A DNA stretch of 63,908 nt from an uncultured Eubacteriales bacterium (GTDB taxonomy: Bacteria > Bacillota > Clostridia > Christensenellales > Aristaeellaceae), in the NCBI GenBank assembly GCA_902790015.1, contig CADAQF010000007.1, positions 1 to 63,908 of the forward strand, given 5' to 3'. A program made the position numbers and the translations under genes. This document shows positions 8,605 to 18,004 of the stretch, one piece after another (within the stretch, counting starts at the first letter, position 1; every line of letters begins with the position of its first letter). The notes beneath the pieces are model-generated. The model saw only the letters and a list, made by a program, of their open reading frames with translations. It searched no databases and was not told where the DNA came from.

Positions 8605-8632
8605 AAAAGGCGCCGCGGAAATCCGCGGCGCC
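8605..8632 (-). terminator. intrinsic terminator of the ABC importer operon
   Basis: GGCGCCGCGG and its exact complement form a 10-bp stem with a 4-nt loop, followed on the minus strand by TTTT. It lies 21 nt past the stop of the substrate-binding gene. Confidence 0.85.
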
Positions 8633-8652
8633 GGACGGTCAGCGGTGATGGA

Positions 8653-9669
8653 TCAATGGGTTTCGGCGTACAGGGCGTTCCACTTTTCAAGCAGCTCGGC
8701 CTTGTGCTCGGTCAGCCAGGCGGTGTCGCGGGGCACCCAGTTGATGGTGTCGTTGGCGGGCAGATAGGGAATGTCGTACACGGCCTTGGGGTTGGTGAAG
8801 CGCAGGGTCTCCAGGCGGAGCGCCAGCGCCTGCTGGCCTTCGGGGCTCATCAGGAAGTCGATCATGGCCTTGGCGGCCTCGGGATGCGGGCAGCCCTCGA
8901 TCATGGCGCAGCCCATGGAGGTGGCGGAAGCGCCGTTTTCAGGGTACTGCAGGCGGATGCGGTCGGAGCCGGATTTGAGCAGCGTGTCCGCGCCGTCCTC
9001 ATAGGTCAGGCCCACGGCATATTCGCCGGAATCGACGGCCTTGAAGCAGACGGAGGAAGAGGTGGAGATGACCAGGCCGTTTTCGAACATCCCGCGGATG
9101 ATGGCCCAGGCTTCGTCGGAGTCATAGCCGTAGACGGCGAAGATGTTGCACAGGTTGTTCCATGCAGCGGAGGAGCTGTTGGGGTCGGACAGAACGACCT
9201 TGCCCTTGAGCTCGGGCCTGAGCAGGTCTTCGTAGGTCCTGATCTCAAAGCCCAGTTCCTTTTCCATTTCCACGTTGACGCAGAAGACGATGGTGCTCAG
9301 GTGGTCCTGGTTGTAGCGGCCGTTGTGGGACTTGTATTCGTCCGGCAGGTCGTCTTCATAGGGGCTGGTGTACAGGGCGAAGATGTCGTTGTTGGCGTCG
9401 CCGTCGGACGGGGAAAGGCCGCCCCACTGCAGGTCACCCTGCGGGTTGTCCTTTTCGGCGCGGGCGCGGGCTTCAAGCTCGCCGGCGGAGCCGTTGACCA
9501 CTTCCACTTCCACGTCGGGATACACTTCGTTGAACGCTTCGATCAGGTTGTCGATGTCGTTGTCGGTCATGGAACTGTACAGCACCAGCGGCCCGGACAC
9601 TTCCGCCAAAGCGGAAACGGCGGTCAGCAGCATGGCGGCAGCCAGCAGGACGGAAAACAGCTTTTTCAT
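8653..9669 (-). CDS. ABC importer substrate-binding protein, Fbp/iron(III)-like family 1
   Basis: The 338-residue exported protein has an N-terminal signal peptide (MKKLFSVLLAAAMLLTAVSA) and a periplasmic-binding fold of the FbpA/AfuA type (LVLYSSMTDNDIDNLIEAF at the start). It should capture the ligand for the permease and ATPase encoded upstream. The ligand may be ferric iron, but phosphonate and polyamine binders share the fold and I cannot separate them by eye. The signal peptide ends in a plain signal peptidase I site (SALA) with no lipobox cysteine, unusual for a binding protein in a single-membrane bacterium. The ATG at 9669 has GGAGG 6 nt upstream and is preferred over the in-frame ATG at 9723. 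Confidence 0.82.
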   Translation of the reverse strand: MKKLFSVLLAAAMLLTAVSALAEVSGPLVLYSSMTDNDIDNLIEAFNEVYPDVEVEVVNGSAGELEARARAEKDNPQGDLQWGGLSPSDGDANNDIFALYTSPYEDDLPDEYKSHNGRYNQDHLSTIVFCVNVEMEKELGFEIRTYEDLLRPELKGKVVLSDPNSSSAAWNNLCNIFAVYGYDSDEAWAIIRGMFENGLVISTSSSVCFKAVDSGEYAVGLTYEDGADTLLKSGSDRIRLQYPENGASATSMGCAMIEGCPHPEAAKAMIDFLMSPEGQQALALRLETLRFTNPKAVYDIPYLPANDTINWVPRDTAWLTEHKAELLEKWNALYAETH

Positions 9670-9726
9670 AGCAAGGCCTCCTATTGGTATGTATTTTATT
9701 GCCATGGGCGTCCGCGCGCCCATTGG

Positions 9727-11379
9727 TCACAGCCTGATATCCTCCGACTTGGTCAGCTGGAGGTAAAGGATCAGGGAAACGGCGGTAAGCACCGTCAATA
9801 TGGCGGCGAAGGCGCAGGCCAGGCCGTCGTTTCCGCGGGAAATGGCGGCGTAGGTGGACATGGTCAGGGTGATGGTTTTGTTGTTGTACAGGATGATGGC
9901 GCTGGAAAGCTCTGTCACGATGGCGACCCAGCTCAAGACCGCGCCGGAGAGGATGCCGTTGGCCATCATCGGGGTGGTGATGCGCACGAAGGTCTTGAGC
10001 TTCCCCGCGCCCAAAGACAGTGCCGCCTCCTCGGTGCTGATGGGAATGCTTTGAAGCGTCGCCGTGGCCGACCGTATCGTGTACGGCATTCGCCGTATGA
10101 CCAGGGCTATGATCATGATGGCCATGGTGCCGGTCAGGGCGAAGGGCTGCTTGCCAAAGGCGATTACCAAGGCGATGCCGATGATGGACCCGGGCATGAT
10201 ATAGGGCAGCATGCTCAGCGTGTCGATGGTGTGGTTGGGAACGCTCGGCCGGCGCACCACCAGATAGGCGATCAGAATGGCGAACAGGATGATCAGCACC
10301 AAGGAAACGACGCCGAAAATAAGCGTGTTGTTGATGGAGCGCACCAGCAGCTTCTTGACCGCCTTTTCATAATTGCCCAGGGAAAAGCCGGGCTTGAACA
10401 CCGCGCCATCGCAGTTGCGGAAGGACAGGTATACGATATAGATCTGCGGCAGGAAAGCCAGGGCGATCAGGCCGTAGCAGTAGATATACATAAGCACGCC
10501 CGCCGCGCCGCGGGGCTTCCTTTTCTGCACCGGATGGAGGGCGCTGATGGAAAAGGAATATTTCCTGGTGGCCCACTGCTGCAGGAAGAATACCATCGCC
10601 GTCACCACGATGGCGATGACGGAAATGGCGGCGGCGAAATTGTGGTCGGTGCCGTTTTCACCCAGGTACTGGTTGTAGATTTCAACCGGGAACGTGCGGT
10701 AGCCCTCGCCGATCAGAAGCGGCGTGCCGAAATCGGCGAATGCCCGCATGAACACCAGCAGCGACGCCGCGAGGATGGTGGGCATGGACAATTGCATGAT
10801 GACGGTGAAGAACCGCTTGACGCCCGTGCAGCCCATGTTGGCGGAGGCCTCGATCAGCGTGTTGTCGATCGATTTGAAGGCGCCGTTCATGTATACGAAC
10901 ACCAGCGGGAAAAATTTGAGGGCCTGCACCATCAGGATGCCGCCGAAGCCGTAGATGCTGCCCAGCCTCACGCCGAAGACGTCCTTGAAAAAGGCGGTGA
11001 TGACGCCGTTTCTGCCCAGCAGCATGATCCAGGAATAGGCGCCGATGAACGGAGCGGACATGCAGCACAGTATCGCCACCACGAACAGGAACTTGGCGCC
11101 TTTGAGCTGGAAGAAGGAATAGAAATAGGCGAACGGGATGCCCAGCAGAAGCGTCACCAGCGTGACAGCCAGCGTCACCTTGAAGCTGTTTAAGATGGTG
11201 GAGGAATAATAGGGGGTCGAAAAGAATTTCTGGAATTGCTCCAGGGTGAAATGCCCGTCCGAAGCGAATACCGCCTGGCGCAGGATGCCGAACATGGGGT
11301 AGACCAGAAACAGGGCAAACAGCGCCAGCATGACCCAGGTGATCACGTGCCAGACTTCAAATTTCCGCTTTTCCCGCAT
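9727..11379 (-). CDS. ABC importer permease, fused two-domain FbpB type
   Basis: The 550-residue protein has about twelve membrane segments in two halves, each with a BPD_transp_1-type domain. The coupling loops lie around EASANMGCTGVKRFFTV in the first half and EEAALSLGAGKLKTFVRI in the second. This fused arrangement is typical of iron(III)-type importers, where one chain replaces the usual permease dimer. The ATG at 11379 follows GGAGGAAGG; the long open frame upstream of it overlaps the ATPase gene and is not real. The ATPase gene ends 14 nt before this start and the substrate-binding gene follows, so the three form one operon. Confidence 0.88.
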   Translation of the reverse strand: MREKRKFEVWHVITWVMLALFALFLVYPMFGILRQAVFASDGHFTLEQFQKFFSTPYYSSTILNSFKVTLAVTLVTLLLGIPFAYFYSFFQLKGAKFLFVVAILCCMSAPFIGAYSWIMLLGRNGVITAFFKDVFGVRLGSIYGFGGILMVQALKFFPLVFVYMNGAFKSIDNTLIEASANMGCTGVKRFFTVIMQLSMPTILAASLLVFMRAFADFGTPLLIGEGYRTFPVEIYNQYLGENGTDHNFAAAISVIAIVVTAMVFFLQQWATRKYSFSISALHPVQKRKPRGAAGVLMYIYCYGLIALAFLPQIYIVYLSFRNCDGAVFKPGFSLGNYEKAVKKLLVRSINNTLIFGVVSLVLIILFAILIAYLVVRRPSVPNHTIDTLSMLPYIMPGSIIGIALVIAFGKQPFALTGTMAIMIIALVIRRMPYTIRSATATLQSIPISTEEAALSLGAGKLKTFVRITTPMMANGILSGAVLSWVAIVTELSSAIILYNNKTITLTMSTYAAISRGNDGLACAFAAILTVLTAVSLILYLQLTKSEDIRL

Positions 11380-11393
11380 ACGGCCTTCCTCCT

Positions 11394-12521
11394 TTACCGG
11401 AGGGCGTCCAGGTCGTTCTGGACGCCGGACATCAGGGAAAGCTGGCTTTCCTTTTCGAACAGGTTGGCCTTGTCGGTATTGAGCCGCAGGCTGATCTCCG
11501 TTCCCTGGGGGATGACGGAGTCGATCGTGGATTCCTGGATGATCTCGGCTTTTTCGCCGGTCAGCAGATGGACGAAGTAATGGGTGTTCAGCCCCAGGAA
11601 GACGCAGTCGTCCACCACGGCCTTGAGCCCCGGCAGGCCCTTGGGCTGCACGATCAGCTCCTCCGGCCGCGCGCACAGGCGCACCGGTGCGCCGTCTTTC
11701 CAGCCGGCGGGATCCTGTCTGACGGTCGAAAACTCCGCCACATAGCCGGTGGGCAGGGTCACTTCCGCCCTGCCGTTTTTCATGACCATCGTGCCGTCCA
11801 GCAGGTTGCTGCGGCCGATGAACGTGGCCACGAATATGTTGGCCGGGCGCTGGTAGATGTTTTTGGGCGTGCCCACGTGCTGGATGACACCGGCGTTCAT
11901 GACGGCGATCCGGTCGGAAACCGCCATGGCCTCCTCCTGGTCGTGGGTGACGTATACGGTGGTGATGCCGATGTTGTTCTGTATCTCCTTGATGACGCTG
12001 CGCATTTCCACGCGCAGCTTGGCGTCCAGGTTGGACAGCGGCTCGTCCATCAGCAGCACGTCCGGCTCGATGCACAGCGCGCGGGCGAGGGCGACGCGCT
12101 GCTGCTGGCCGCCGGAAAGCCGGTCCGGCAGGCGGTCCGCCAGCTGGTCGATCTGCATCAGTTTGAGGAATTTGTCGGTCTGCTCGGGTATCCTGGCTTT
12201 GGGGAAGGGACGGTTGCGCAGGCCGAATTCGACGTTTTTGCGGACGGTCAGGTGGGGGAAGATCGCGTAGTTCTGGAACACCATGCCGATATTGCGCTTG
12301 GCGGGGTCCAGGTCGTTGATGCGGGTGTCGTTGAAAAAGAAATCCCCGCCCTCGATGGAGTTGAAGCCGGCGATCATCCGAAGCAGCGTGGTTTTCCCGC
12401 AGCCGGAGGGCCCGAGCAGGGTGAAAAACTCCCCGCCCCGGATGTCCAGGTCAAGGTCCTGAATGACAGTGTTGCCGCCGTATTTCTTGACAGCGTCTTT
12501 GATCTGTATGCGAACGCTCAT
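11394..12521 (-). CDS. ABC importer ATPase, Fbp/Pot type
   Basis: The 375-residue ATPase has Walker A GPSGCGKTT near residue 36, the signature LSGGQQQRVALARAL near 137, Walker B VLLMDEP near 160, the switch histidine in YVTHDQEEAMAV, and a C-terminal TOBE-like regulatory domain (about residues 290-365). It powers the permease encoded 14 nt downstream. The start is ambiguous. The ATG at 12521 gives the family-typical MSVRIQIKDAVKKYGG; an in-frame ATG at 12533 adds MVNP but sits only 1 nt after the AGGAAGG ribosome site. A promoter lies about 120 nt upstream in the region shared with the divergent Mrp gene. Confidence 0.87.
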   Translation of the reverse strand: MSVRIQIKDAVKKYGGNTVIQDLDLDIRGGEFFTLLGPSGCGKTTLLRMIAGFNSIEGGDFFFNDTRINDLDPAKRNIGMVFQNYAIFPHLTVRKNVEFGLRNRPFPKARIPEQTDKFLKLMQIDQLADRLPDRLSGGQQQRVALARALCIEPDVLLMDEPLSNLDAKLRVEMRSVIKEIQNNIGITTVYVTHDQEEAMAVSDRIAVMNAGVIQHVGTPKNIYQRPANIFVATFIGRSNLLDGTMVMKNGRAEVTLPTGYVAEFSTVRQDPAGWKDGAPVRLCARPEELIVQPKGLPGLKAVVDDCVFLGLNTHYFVHLLTGEKAEIIQESTIDSVIPQGTEISLRLNTDKANLFEKESQLSLMSGVQNDLDALR

Positions 12522-12655
12522 AGGGTTTACCATCCCTTCCTGATGATAATGTAAGCCGGTTGCTGATGAAAGCGGGCGTAAGCAGACCGGACAAAAAGGA
12601 CAGCGATGAAGGGGATCATCCTGCAGCCGGTAAGAGAAGGTTTTATTCGCCCTGT

Positions 12656-12684
12656 ATTGTACCACGGATAAGGATGAAAGTCCA
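12656..12684 (-). promoter_or_regulatory. probable promoter of the ABC importer operon
   Basis: TGGACT and TACAAT with a 17-nt spacer lie on the minus strand, leaving a leader of roughly 125 nt. No operator that I recognise is visible in the divergent region 12534-12833. Confidence 0.5.
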
Positions 12685-12753
12685 CCATTTTTTCCATATT
12701 TTCGGTAAAACCTGAACTGCCCGCCGGCAGATGTTCCCGGGACAAATCTTTCC

Positions 12754-12782
12754 TTGTTTTTTCTCTCGAATGCGAGTATGAT
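12754..12782 (+). promoter_or_regulatory. probable promoter of the Mrp-type ATPase gene
   Basis: TTGTTT and TATGAT are separated by 17 nt, about 45 nt before the ATG at 12834. Confidence 0.6.
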
Positions 12783-12833
12783 AGACGGGTAGACGGATTC
12801 GTCAACAAAAAGGACTTAAGGAGACTTACTTCA

Positions 12834-13670
12834 ATGAGCGAATGCACGCATGACTGCGGTTCCTGCCAGGCCAACTGCGCCAGCCGGGACCCTAAGTCGC
12901 TGTTGGCCAAGCCCCACGCCGGGACCCATATCGGCAAGGTGATCGCCGTGGTCAGCGGCAAGGGCGGCGTGGGCAAATCCATGGTCACCGGGCTGATGGC
13001 CGTGATGGCCCAGAGGGCCGGCCTTTCCACCGCCGTGATGGACGCCGACGTCACCGGCCCGTCCATTCCCCGCATGTTCGGCATCACCGCCCGCGCGGAG
13101 GGCACGGAGGATACCATTTTCCCGGTGCTTTCTGAAACCGGCATCAAGACCATCAGCCTCAACGAGCTTCTGGAAGAAGATACCGCGCCGGTGGTCTGGC
13201 GCGGCCCGGTCATCGCCGGCACGGTCAAGCAGTTCTGGACCGACGTCGCCTGGGGCGACACGGACATCATGTTCATCGACATGCCTCCGGGAACCGGTGA
13301 CGTGCCGCTTACTGTGTTCCAGTCCATCCCCGTGGACGGGATCGTGATCGTCACCACCCCGCAGGAGCTGGTGTCCATGATCGTGGAAAAGGCCGTCAAT
13401 ATGGCGGGCATGATGAACATCCCGGTGCTCGGCCTGGTGGAAAACATGAGCTATGTGGTCTGCCCGGACTGCGGCAAAAAGATTTCCCTGTTCGGGGAAA
13501 GTCACGCGCTGGAGACTGCTGAAAAGCACAGCATGCCCGTGCTGGGCCAGCTGCCCATCGACCCCAGGCTGACCGCCGCCTGCGACGCCGGACGGATCGA
13601 ATCCGTCGAGGGAAACTGGCTGGAGGGCGTCATGGCCGCCATCCGTTCCCTGCCCGGAAAAGAAAACTGA
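12834..13670 (+). CDS. Mrp/NBP35-type P-loop ATPase, Fe-S cluster carrier
   Basis: The 278-residue ATPase carries the deviant Walker A GKGGVGKS near residue 45, the switch DADVTGPSIPRMFG, and the C-terminal pair CPDC near residue 210 that in this family bridges a 4Fe-4S cluster between two subunits. A short cysteine-rich N-terminus (CTHDCGSCQANCAS) could bind a second cluster. Mrp proteins deliver Fe-S clusters to client enzymes. The ATG has AAGGAG 9-10 nt upstream and its own promoter. The walJ-like gene starts 6 nt after the stop, so the two are probably expressed together. Confidence 0.9.
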   Translation: MSECTHDCGSCQANCASRDPKSLLAKPHAGTHIGKVIAVVSGKGGVGKSMVTGLMAVMAQRAGLSTAVMDADVTGPSIPRMFGITARAEGTEDTIFPVLSETGIKTISLNELLEEDTAPVVWRGPVIAGTVKQFWTDVAWGDTDIMFIDMPPGTGDVPLTVFQSIPVDGIVIVTTPQELVSMIVEKAVNMAGMMNIPVLGLVENMSYVVCPDCGKKISLFGESHALETAEKHSMPVLGQLPIDPRLTAACDAGRIESVEGNWLEGVMAAIRSLPGKEN

Positions 13671-13676
13671 CACGGC

Positions 13677-14477
13677 ATGAGTATGATTTTCTGTTCCCTG
13701 TATTCAGGGTCCAGCGGCAACGCGACCTATGTGTCCGACGGAAAGACCGGCATCCTGATCGACGCCGGTCTTTCCGGCAGACAGATCACCCAGGCGCTTT
13801 CGCAGATAGGCGTGCTGCCGGAGACCCTGAGCGGCATACTGATCACCCACGAGCATTCCGACCACATCAAGGGCGCCGGCATACTGAGCCGGAAGTATCA
13901 TATCCCCATTTACGCCAACGCGGGCACCTGGGCTTCCATGGCCTCCCAATTGGGCGCGCTGCCCGCGGGCGCCCGGCGCGAATTTGAGACGGACGGGGAT
14001 TTTTATGTGGGCAGCCTTTCCGTCATGCCCTTTTCGATCCCGCACGACGCAAGCGACCCGGTCGGGTTCCGCGTGTTCAGCGGCGTCCGCTCCGTGGCCA
14101 CGGCGACGGACATGGGCTATATCAAAAAGGACGTGCTGAAGGCCCTGAGCGGGGCGGACCTGGTGCTGCTGGAAAGCAACCACGATCCTGATATGCTGAT
14201 GCGCAACCCGCATTATTCCGCCGCGCTCAAGCGCAGGATCCTGGGCAGCCACGGGCATCTGAGCAACGAAACCAGCGCGTCGGGCGTGCTGTCGCTCTAC
14301 GAAACAGGCGTCCGCCGCGTGGTGCTGGGCCACCTGAGCGGCGAAAACAACACCCCCCAGCTGGCCATGGACACGGCGCTGAACGCCGTGGTGCGGGAGG
14401 GCCTGACGCCTGATGAGGACATTTTTCTGGACCTGGGTTGGCGGGAGCATCCCGGACTGGTGTACCAGATAGAATGA
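13677..14477 (+). CDS. walJ: metallo-beta-lactamase-fold hydrolase, WalJ (YycJ)-like
   Basis: The 266-residue protein begins MSMIFCSLYSGSSGNATYV, the N-terminus typical of YycJ/WalJ, and has the metal-binding motif THEHSDHIKG near residue 57. Further metal ligands are likely in the SNHDPDM and GSHGHLSN segments. In Bacilli the gene sits with the WalRK two-component system and affects DNA repair and cell-wall control; here it sits beside an Fe-S ATPase instead, so its regulon link is not visible. The ribosome site is poor. ATG at 13677 and at 13683 are both possible. No clear terminator separates it from comEC. Confidence 0.82.
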   Translation: MSMIFCSLYSGSSGNATYVSDGKTGILIDAGLSGRQITQALSQIGVLPETLSGILITHEHSDHIKGAGILSRKYHIPIYANAGTWASMASQLGALPAGARREFETDGDFYVGSLSVMPFSIPHDASDPVGFRVFSGVRSVATATDMGYIKKDVLKALSGADLVLLESNHDPDMLMRNPHYSAALKRRILGSHGHLSNETSASGVLSLYETGVRRVVLGHLSGENNTPQLAMDTALNAVVREGLTPDEDIFLDLGWREHPGLVYQIE

Positions 14478-14594
14478 TACTGAATTTCGTCTGATCCATG
14501 CACATCTGTGTGCGTCTTTTGCTTGATCTCCGCGTCAGACTCCCTCACCGATTGAGCCGGCTGTCCATTCCGTAAAGCGCCATAAGGAGCGTCT

Positions 14595-16910
14595 ATGAAA
14601 ATCGGCACCTTTTCGGAAGAAAGGCCCCTGGCGGTCTTCGCGCTGTGCGCGGGGGCCGGCGCGCTGGCGGGCCGCTGGCTTCCCCGGGCGCCGTTTTTTC
14701 TTGGGGCGGCGGGGGCGCTGGCGGGGCTGCTGCTCTGGCTGAGCGGTCTTCACCGGCCCCGTGTGCGGCGGGCGGGCGTCTGCGTGCTGACGCTGTTTTT
14801 ATTCATGCTCCGTTCCGGGGAATACTATCACCGGGCGCTGCCGCCGGCGGGGGAATATACCGTCACGGCCATTGTGCGCGAAGAGCCTTCCGTGCGAATG
14901 GAGGACGGCCATGTGGCCGTGCCGCTCAGAAGCGCGGCGCTTTTTGACGATGCCGGGCGGGGCTTTTCCGTTTCCGGCGCGTACTGGACCTGGTATTTTG
15001 GGGCAGGGGAAGCGCCTGCGCTTCCCCGGGCGGGAGATACCGTGCGGTTTCGGGCACGGCTCTATCATCCCCAGGGGCAGACCAATCCGTACGGCTTTGA
15101 TTTTAGGCAGTACCTCTTGCAGCGCGGCATCACGGCGGGCCTTTACAGCGACGGCTCCTTTGAGACGCCTGCGGGGCAGACTGGCGATCTGCGCGCCCGG
15201 GTTTCCCGCGTCCGGGGTGAGCTGACAGCCCTGACAGACCGGCTTTTCGGGGCCGACAGCGCCCTTCCCAAGGCGCTTTTGTTCGGCGCCCGGCAGGACC
15301 TGAGCGAGGAAACGCAGGAGGCCTTTTCCCGGGCGGGCGTGGCGCATGTGCTGGCGGTGTCCGGCCTGCACGTATCCCTGCTGACCGGGGCGCTGGGCCT
15401 TTTGTTCGGGCGGCTTTTGTCCCGGAAGGGCCGGTTCTGGGCAGCGCTGGTCTTTTTAGCCGGCTACTGCCTGCTGCTGGACTTCAGGGCTTCCGTCGTC
15501 CGCGCAAGCGTTTTGACGGCCTGCCTGCTCTACGGACGGGCGCAGAAGCGCCGGGCGGATTCATTCAGCGCCCTGTCCCTGTCGTTTATGCTGATCGTGT
15601 TCATGCAGCCGGCAGATCTGATCAGCGTGGGCTTCCTGCTGTCGTTCGGGGCGGTCCTGGGCATGCTGCTGCTGGGCGGAAGGCTTGAAAGGGCGTTCAG
15701 GCCTTATCTGGGCAAAAGCATAAGCGCCGCCCTTTCCGCCGCCCTGTCGGCCTCCGTCGGGACAGTCGTGCCGATCTCCGGGCTTTTTCATTATGTGTCC
15801 CTGATAGGCCTGGTCTTAAGCCCCCTTCTGTGCGCTTTACTGGGCGTGCTGCTGCCACTTTATCTGGGCATAACGGCGCTGGGCTTCGTCTGGCTGCCCG
15901 CGGCCCAGCCGGCGGCGGCGCTTGCGGGGCAGGTTTCCGCCTGGCTGATCGAGGCGGTGAACCGGGCGGCGGCGCTGCCGTACGCCTCGGTCAACGTGCC
16001 GGCGCTGCCCTGGCCCTTCCTGCCGGCCTTCGTGCTGGCAATCTGGTGTCTTTCCCCGCTGTGCGGGCTGAAAACCCGTAAAAGGCTGGCACTTTTCGGG
16101 GCGGCGTTCGCGCTGGGCTGCGCCGTTAATCTCGTGACCGTCGACCGGGGCGTCAGCTATACCCAGTTCGATATGGGCGCGGCGGACTGCGCGGTGCTTC
16201 AGGACGGCCGGCGCACCGTCGTGGTGGACACGGGGGAGGACGGACAGGACCTTAGCGCCTATCTCCTTTCCACCGGCAGGACGGTCGACCTGCTGGTGCT
16301 GACCCATCTGCACATGGACCACGCGGGCGGAGCGGCCGAGCTTTTGAGAAGGGGGATCCCCATCCGGCAGGTCGTTCTGCCGCAGGGAGCGGAAAATCAA
16401 CAGGTGGCGCCGGAGGCACTCGCGCTGGTTGAAACGCTCAGGGCCAGGGGCATACCGGTGGCCGAGGCCGCCGCGGGGGACGTTTTTTCTATGGGCGCGT
16501 GGCGGCTGACCGCCCTGTGGCCGCCCGGCGACGGCGTCCGCGCCGGGCAGGACGCCAACGACATGTGCCTCGTGCTGGAGGCCCAGGCGCGGGAAACCAG
16601 CTTCCTTCTGTGCGCGGATATCACGGAAACCTACGAAATGTATGTGGCGCAGCCGGCGGACATCCTGAAGGTGGCCCATCACGGGAGCGTTCATTCCACC
16701 TCGGAGGCCTTTTTGGAGCAGGTGAATCCCCAGGCCGCCCTGATCAGCACCGGGGCCAATCACAGCGCCGCCCGGGAATCCGGCGCGGTGCCGCAGAGGC
16801 TCAAAGGGCAGGGTATTCCCTGCTATACAACGGCTTCGGGCGGCGCGCTCAGGGTGGACGTGCGGGAAGGGTCGTTCACCGTTACCCCCTTTGTCAATCA
16901 TCAGGAGTGA
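14595..16910 (+). CDS. comEC: ComEC/Rec2 DNA uptake channel protein
   Basis: The 771-residue membrane protein has an N-terminal membrane segment and OB-like domain, a ComEC competence domain with many membrane helices (about residues 200-500, starting near LLFGARQDLSEETQEAF and GVAHVLAVSGLHVSLL), and a C-terminal metallo-beta-lactamase domain with THLHMDHAGG near residue 569. ComEC carries single-stranded DNA across the membrane during transformation, and the C-terminal domain may degrade the non-transported strand. The length is normal and the frame intact. holA begins 2 nt after the stop, the usual comEC-holA order of Firmicutes. Confidence 0.93.
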   Translation: MKIGTFSEERPLAVFALCAGAGALAGRWLPRAPFFLGAAGALAGLLLWLSGLHRPRVRRAGVCVLTLFLFMLRSGEYYHRALPPAGEYTVTAIVREEPSVRMEDGHVAVPLRSAALFDDAGRGFSVSGAYWTWYFGAGEAPALPRAGDTVRFRARLYHPQGQTNPYGFDFRQYLLQRGITAGLYSDGSFETPAGQTGDLRARVSRVRGELTALTDRLFGADSALPKALLFGARQDLSEETQEAFSRAGVAHVLAVSGLHVSLLTGALGLLFGRLLSRKGRFWAALVFLAGYCLLLDFRASVVRASVLTACLLYGRAQKRRADSFSALSLSFMLIVFMQPADLISVGFLLSFGAVLGMLLLGGRLERAFRPYLGKSISAALSAALSASVGTVVPISGLFHYVSLIGLVLSPLLCALLGVLLPLYLGITALGFVWLPAAQPAAALAGQVSAWLIEAVNRAAALPYASVNVPALPWPFLPAFVLAIWCLSPLCGLKTRKRLALFGAAFALGCAVNLVTVDRGVSYTQFDMGAADCAVLQDGRRTVVVDTGEDGQDLSAYLLSTGRTVDLLVLTHLHMDHAGGAAELLRRGIPIRQVVLPQGAENQQVAPEALALVETLRARGIPVAEAAAGDVFSMGAWRLTALWPPGDGVRAGQDANDMCLVLEAQARETSFLLCADITETYEMYVAQPADILKVAHHGSVHSTSEAFLEQVNPQAALISTGANHSAARESGAVPQRLKGQGIPCYTTASGGALRVDVREGSFTVTPFVNHQE

Positions 16911-16912
16911 CC

Positions 16913-18004
16913 ATGGCCAGGAAAGAGACAAACCCTTACGGCTACCGGGAGTTTTACCGGGACCTGAAGGCGGGCAGGCTTTTTGCCTGCTATGTGTTGG
17001 AGGGCGAAGAGGAATTCGTCAAGGAACAGGCCCTGCAGGCCCTGACGGCTGCCGTGGCGCAGGGGCCCATGCAGGCCATGAATGTGACCCGCCTGAACGA
17101 CCCCGGGGCGGATGCCCTGATCGCCGCCAACGAGACCCTGCCCTTCATGGCGGACAGGCGGCTGGTGGTGGTCCGGGAAAGCGGGATGCTGAGCGGGAAG
17201 GCCGGCGACTATGACGAGGAAGACAGCGCCGCGCGGCTCAGGAAATACTTCATGCAGCTTCCGTCCACGAGCATCCTGGTGTTTCATGTGCGGGGATCCG
17301 CGGATAAGCGCAAGCGCCTGTACAAGGCCCTGGCGGACGCCGCCAAGGCCGGGCAGTGCGCGTTGGTCACCTTTGACCAGCTGCCCGAAAGCGACCTGAT
17401 CAAATGGGTCGAACGCGCCTGCCGCGAGAAAGAGGTGACCTGCCCGGCCGAAATGGCCAGCCGGATCATTTTCCGCACAGGCAGCGCCGTGAGCGTCCTG
17501 AAAGGGGAAACGGACAAGCTCTGCGACTACTTGGGCCCCGGCGGTACGGTGGACGAGGAAGCGGTGAACGCCGTGATCACCAGCAACCTTGAATACAAGG
17601 TGTTCGACCTGGCTTCATCGGTGCTGCAGGGAGACGGGCAGACGGCCTTCCGCATGCTGGACGAGCTTCTGTACGACGGGGAAGACCGGCTTTACCTGCT
17701 GGCCCTGCTGGGCGGCCAGTGCCGGCATCTGCTCAAGGCGTCGCTGCTTGCGTCGGACGGCGCCAGAAGCTATGACATCGCCTCCGCCCTGGGGATACCG
17801 GAATTCGCCGTACGCCAGATCCTGGCCCTTTCCAGGCGGTTCAAAGCCCCGGAAATGGCCCGCATGACGGACCTTTGCGTCCGCACCGAATTCCAGGTCA
17901 AATCCGGCGCGATCCCCGACGAGGGGTCGCTTGAAAAGGTCATGCTGGAAATACTGTCTATGGGAGGAAGCCATGGAAAGGCTCAGGGCGCTGCTGGGGC
18001 TTGA
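16913..18004 (+). CDS. holA: DNA polymerase III delta subunit
   Basis: The 363-residue protein starts MARKETNPYGYREFYRDLKAG and has the HolA pattern YVLEGEEEFVKEQAL, with degenerate AAA+ regions lacking a good Walker A and a helical collar domain at the C-terminus. The delta subunit opens the sliding clamp in the clamp loader. I chose the ATG at 16913, with AGGAG 5 nt upstream; an in-frame ATG at 16499 lies inside comEC. The rsmG start is nested within the last 32 nt of this gene. Confidence 0.9.
   Translation: MARKETNPYGYREFYRDLKAGRLFACYVLEGEEEFVKEQALQALTAAVAQGPMQAMNVTRLNDPGADALIAANETLPFMADRRLVVVRESGMLSGKAGDYDEEDSAARLRKYFMQLPSTSILVFHVRGSADKRKRLYKALADAAKAGQCALVTFDQLPESDLIKWVERACREKEVTCPAEMASRIIFRTGSAVSVLKGETDKLCDYLGPGGTVDEEAVNAVITSNLEYKVFDLASSVLQGDGQTAFRMLDELLYDGEDRLYLLALLGGQCRHLLKASLLASDGARSYDIASALGIPEFAVRQILALSRRFKAPEMARMTDLCVRTEFQVKSGAIPDEGSLEKVMLEILSMGGSHGKAQGAAGA

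Noticed and set aside
8602..11193. An 863-codon open frame on the plus strand
   Set aside because: It lies opposite the ABC importer genes, has no ribosome site or recognisable domain, and its Gly/His/Gln-rich composition is what a GC-rich antisense frame gives.
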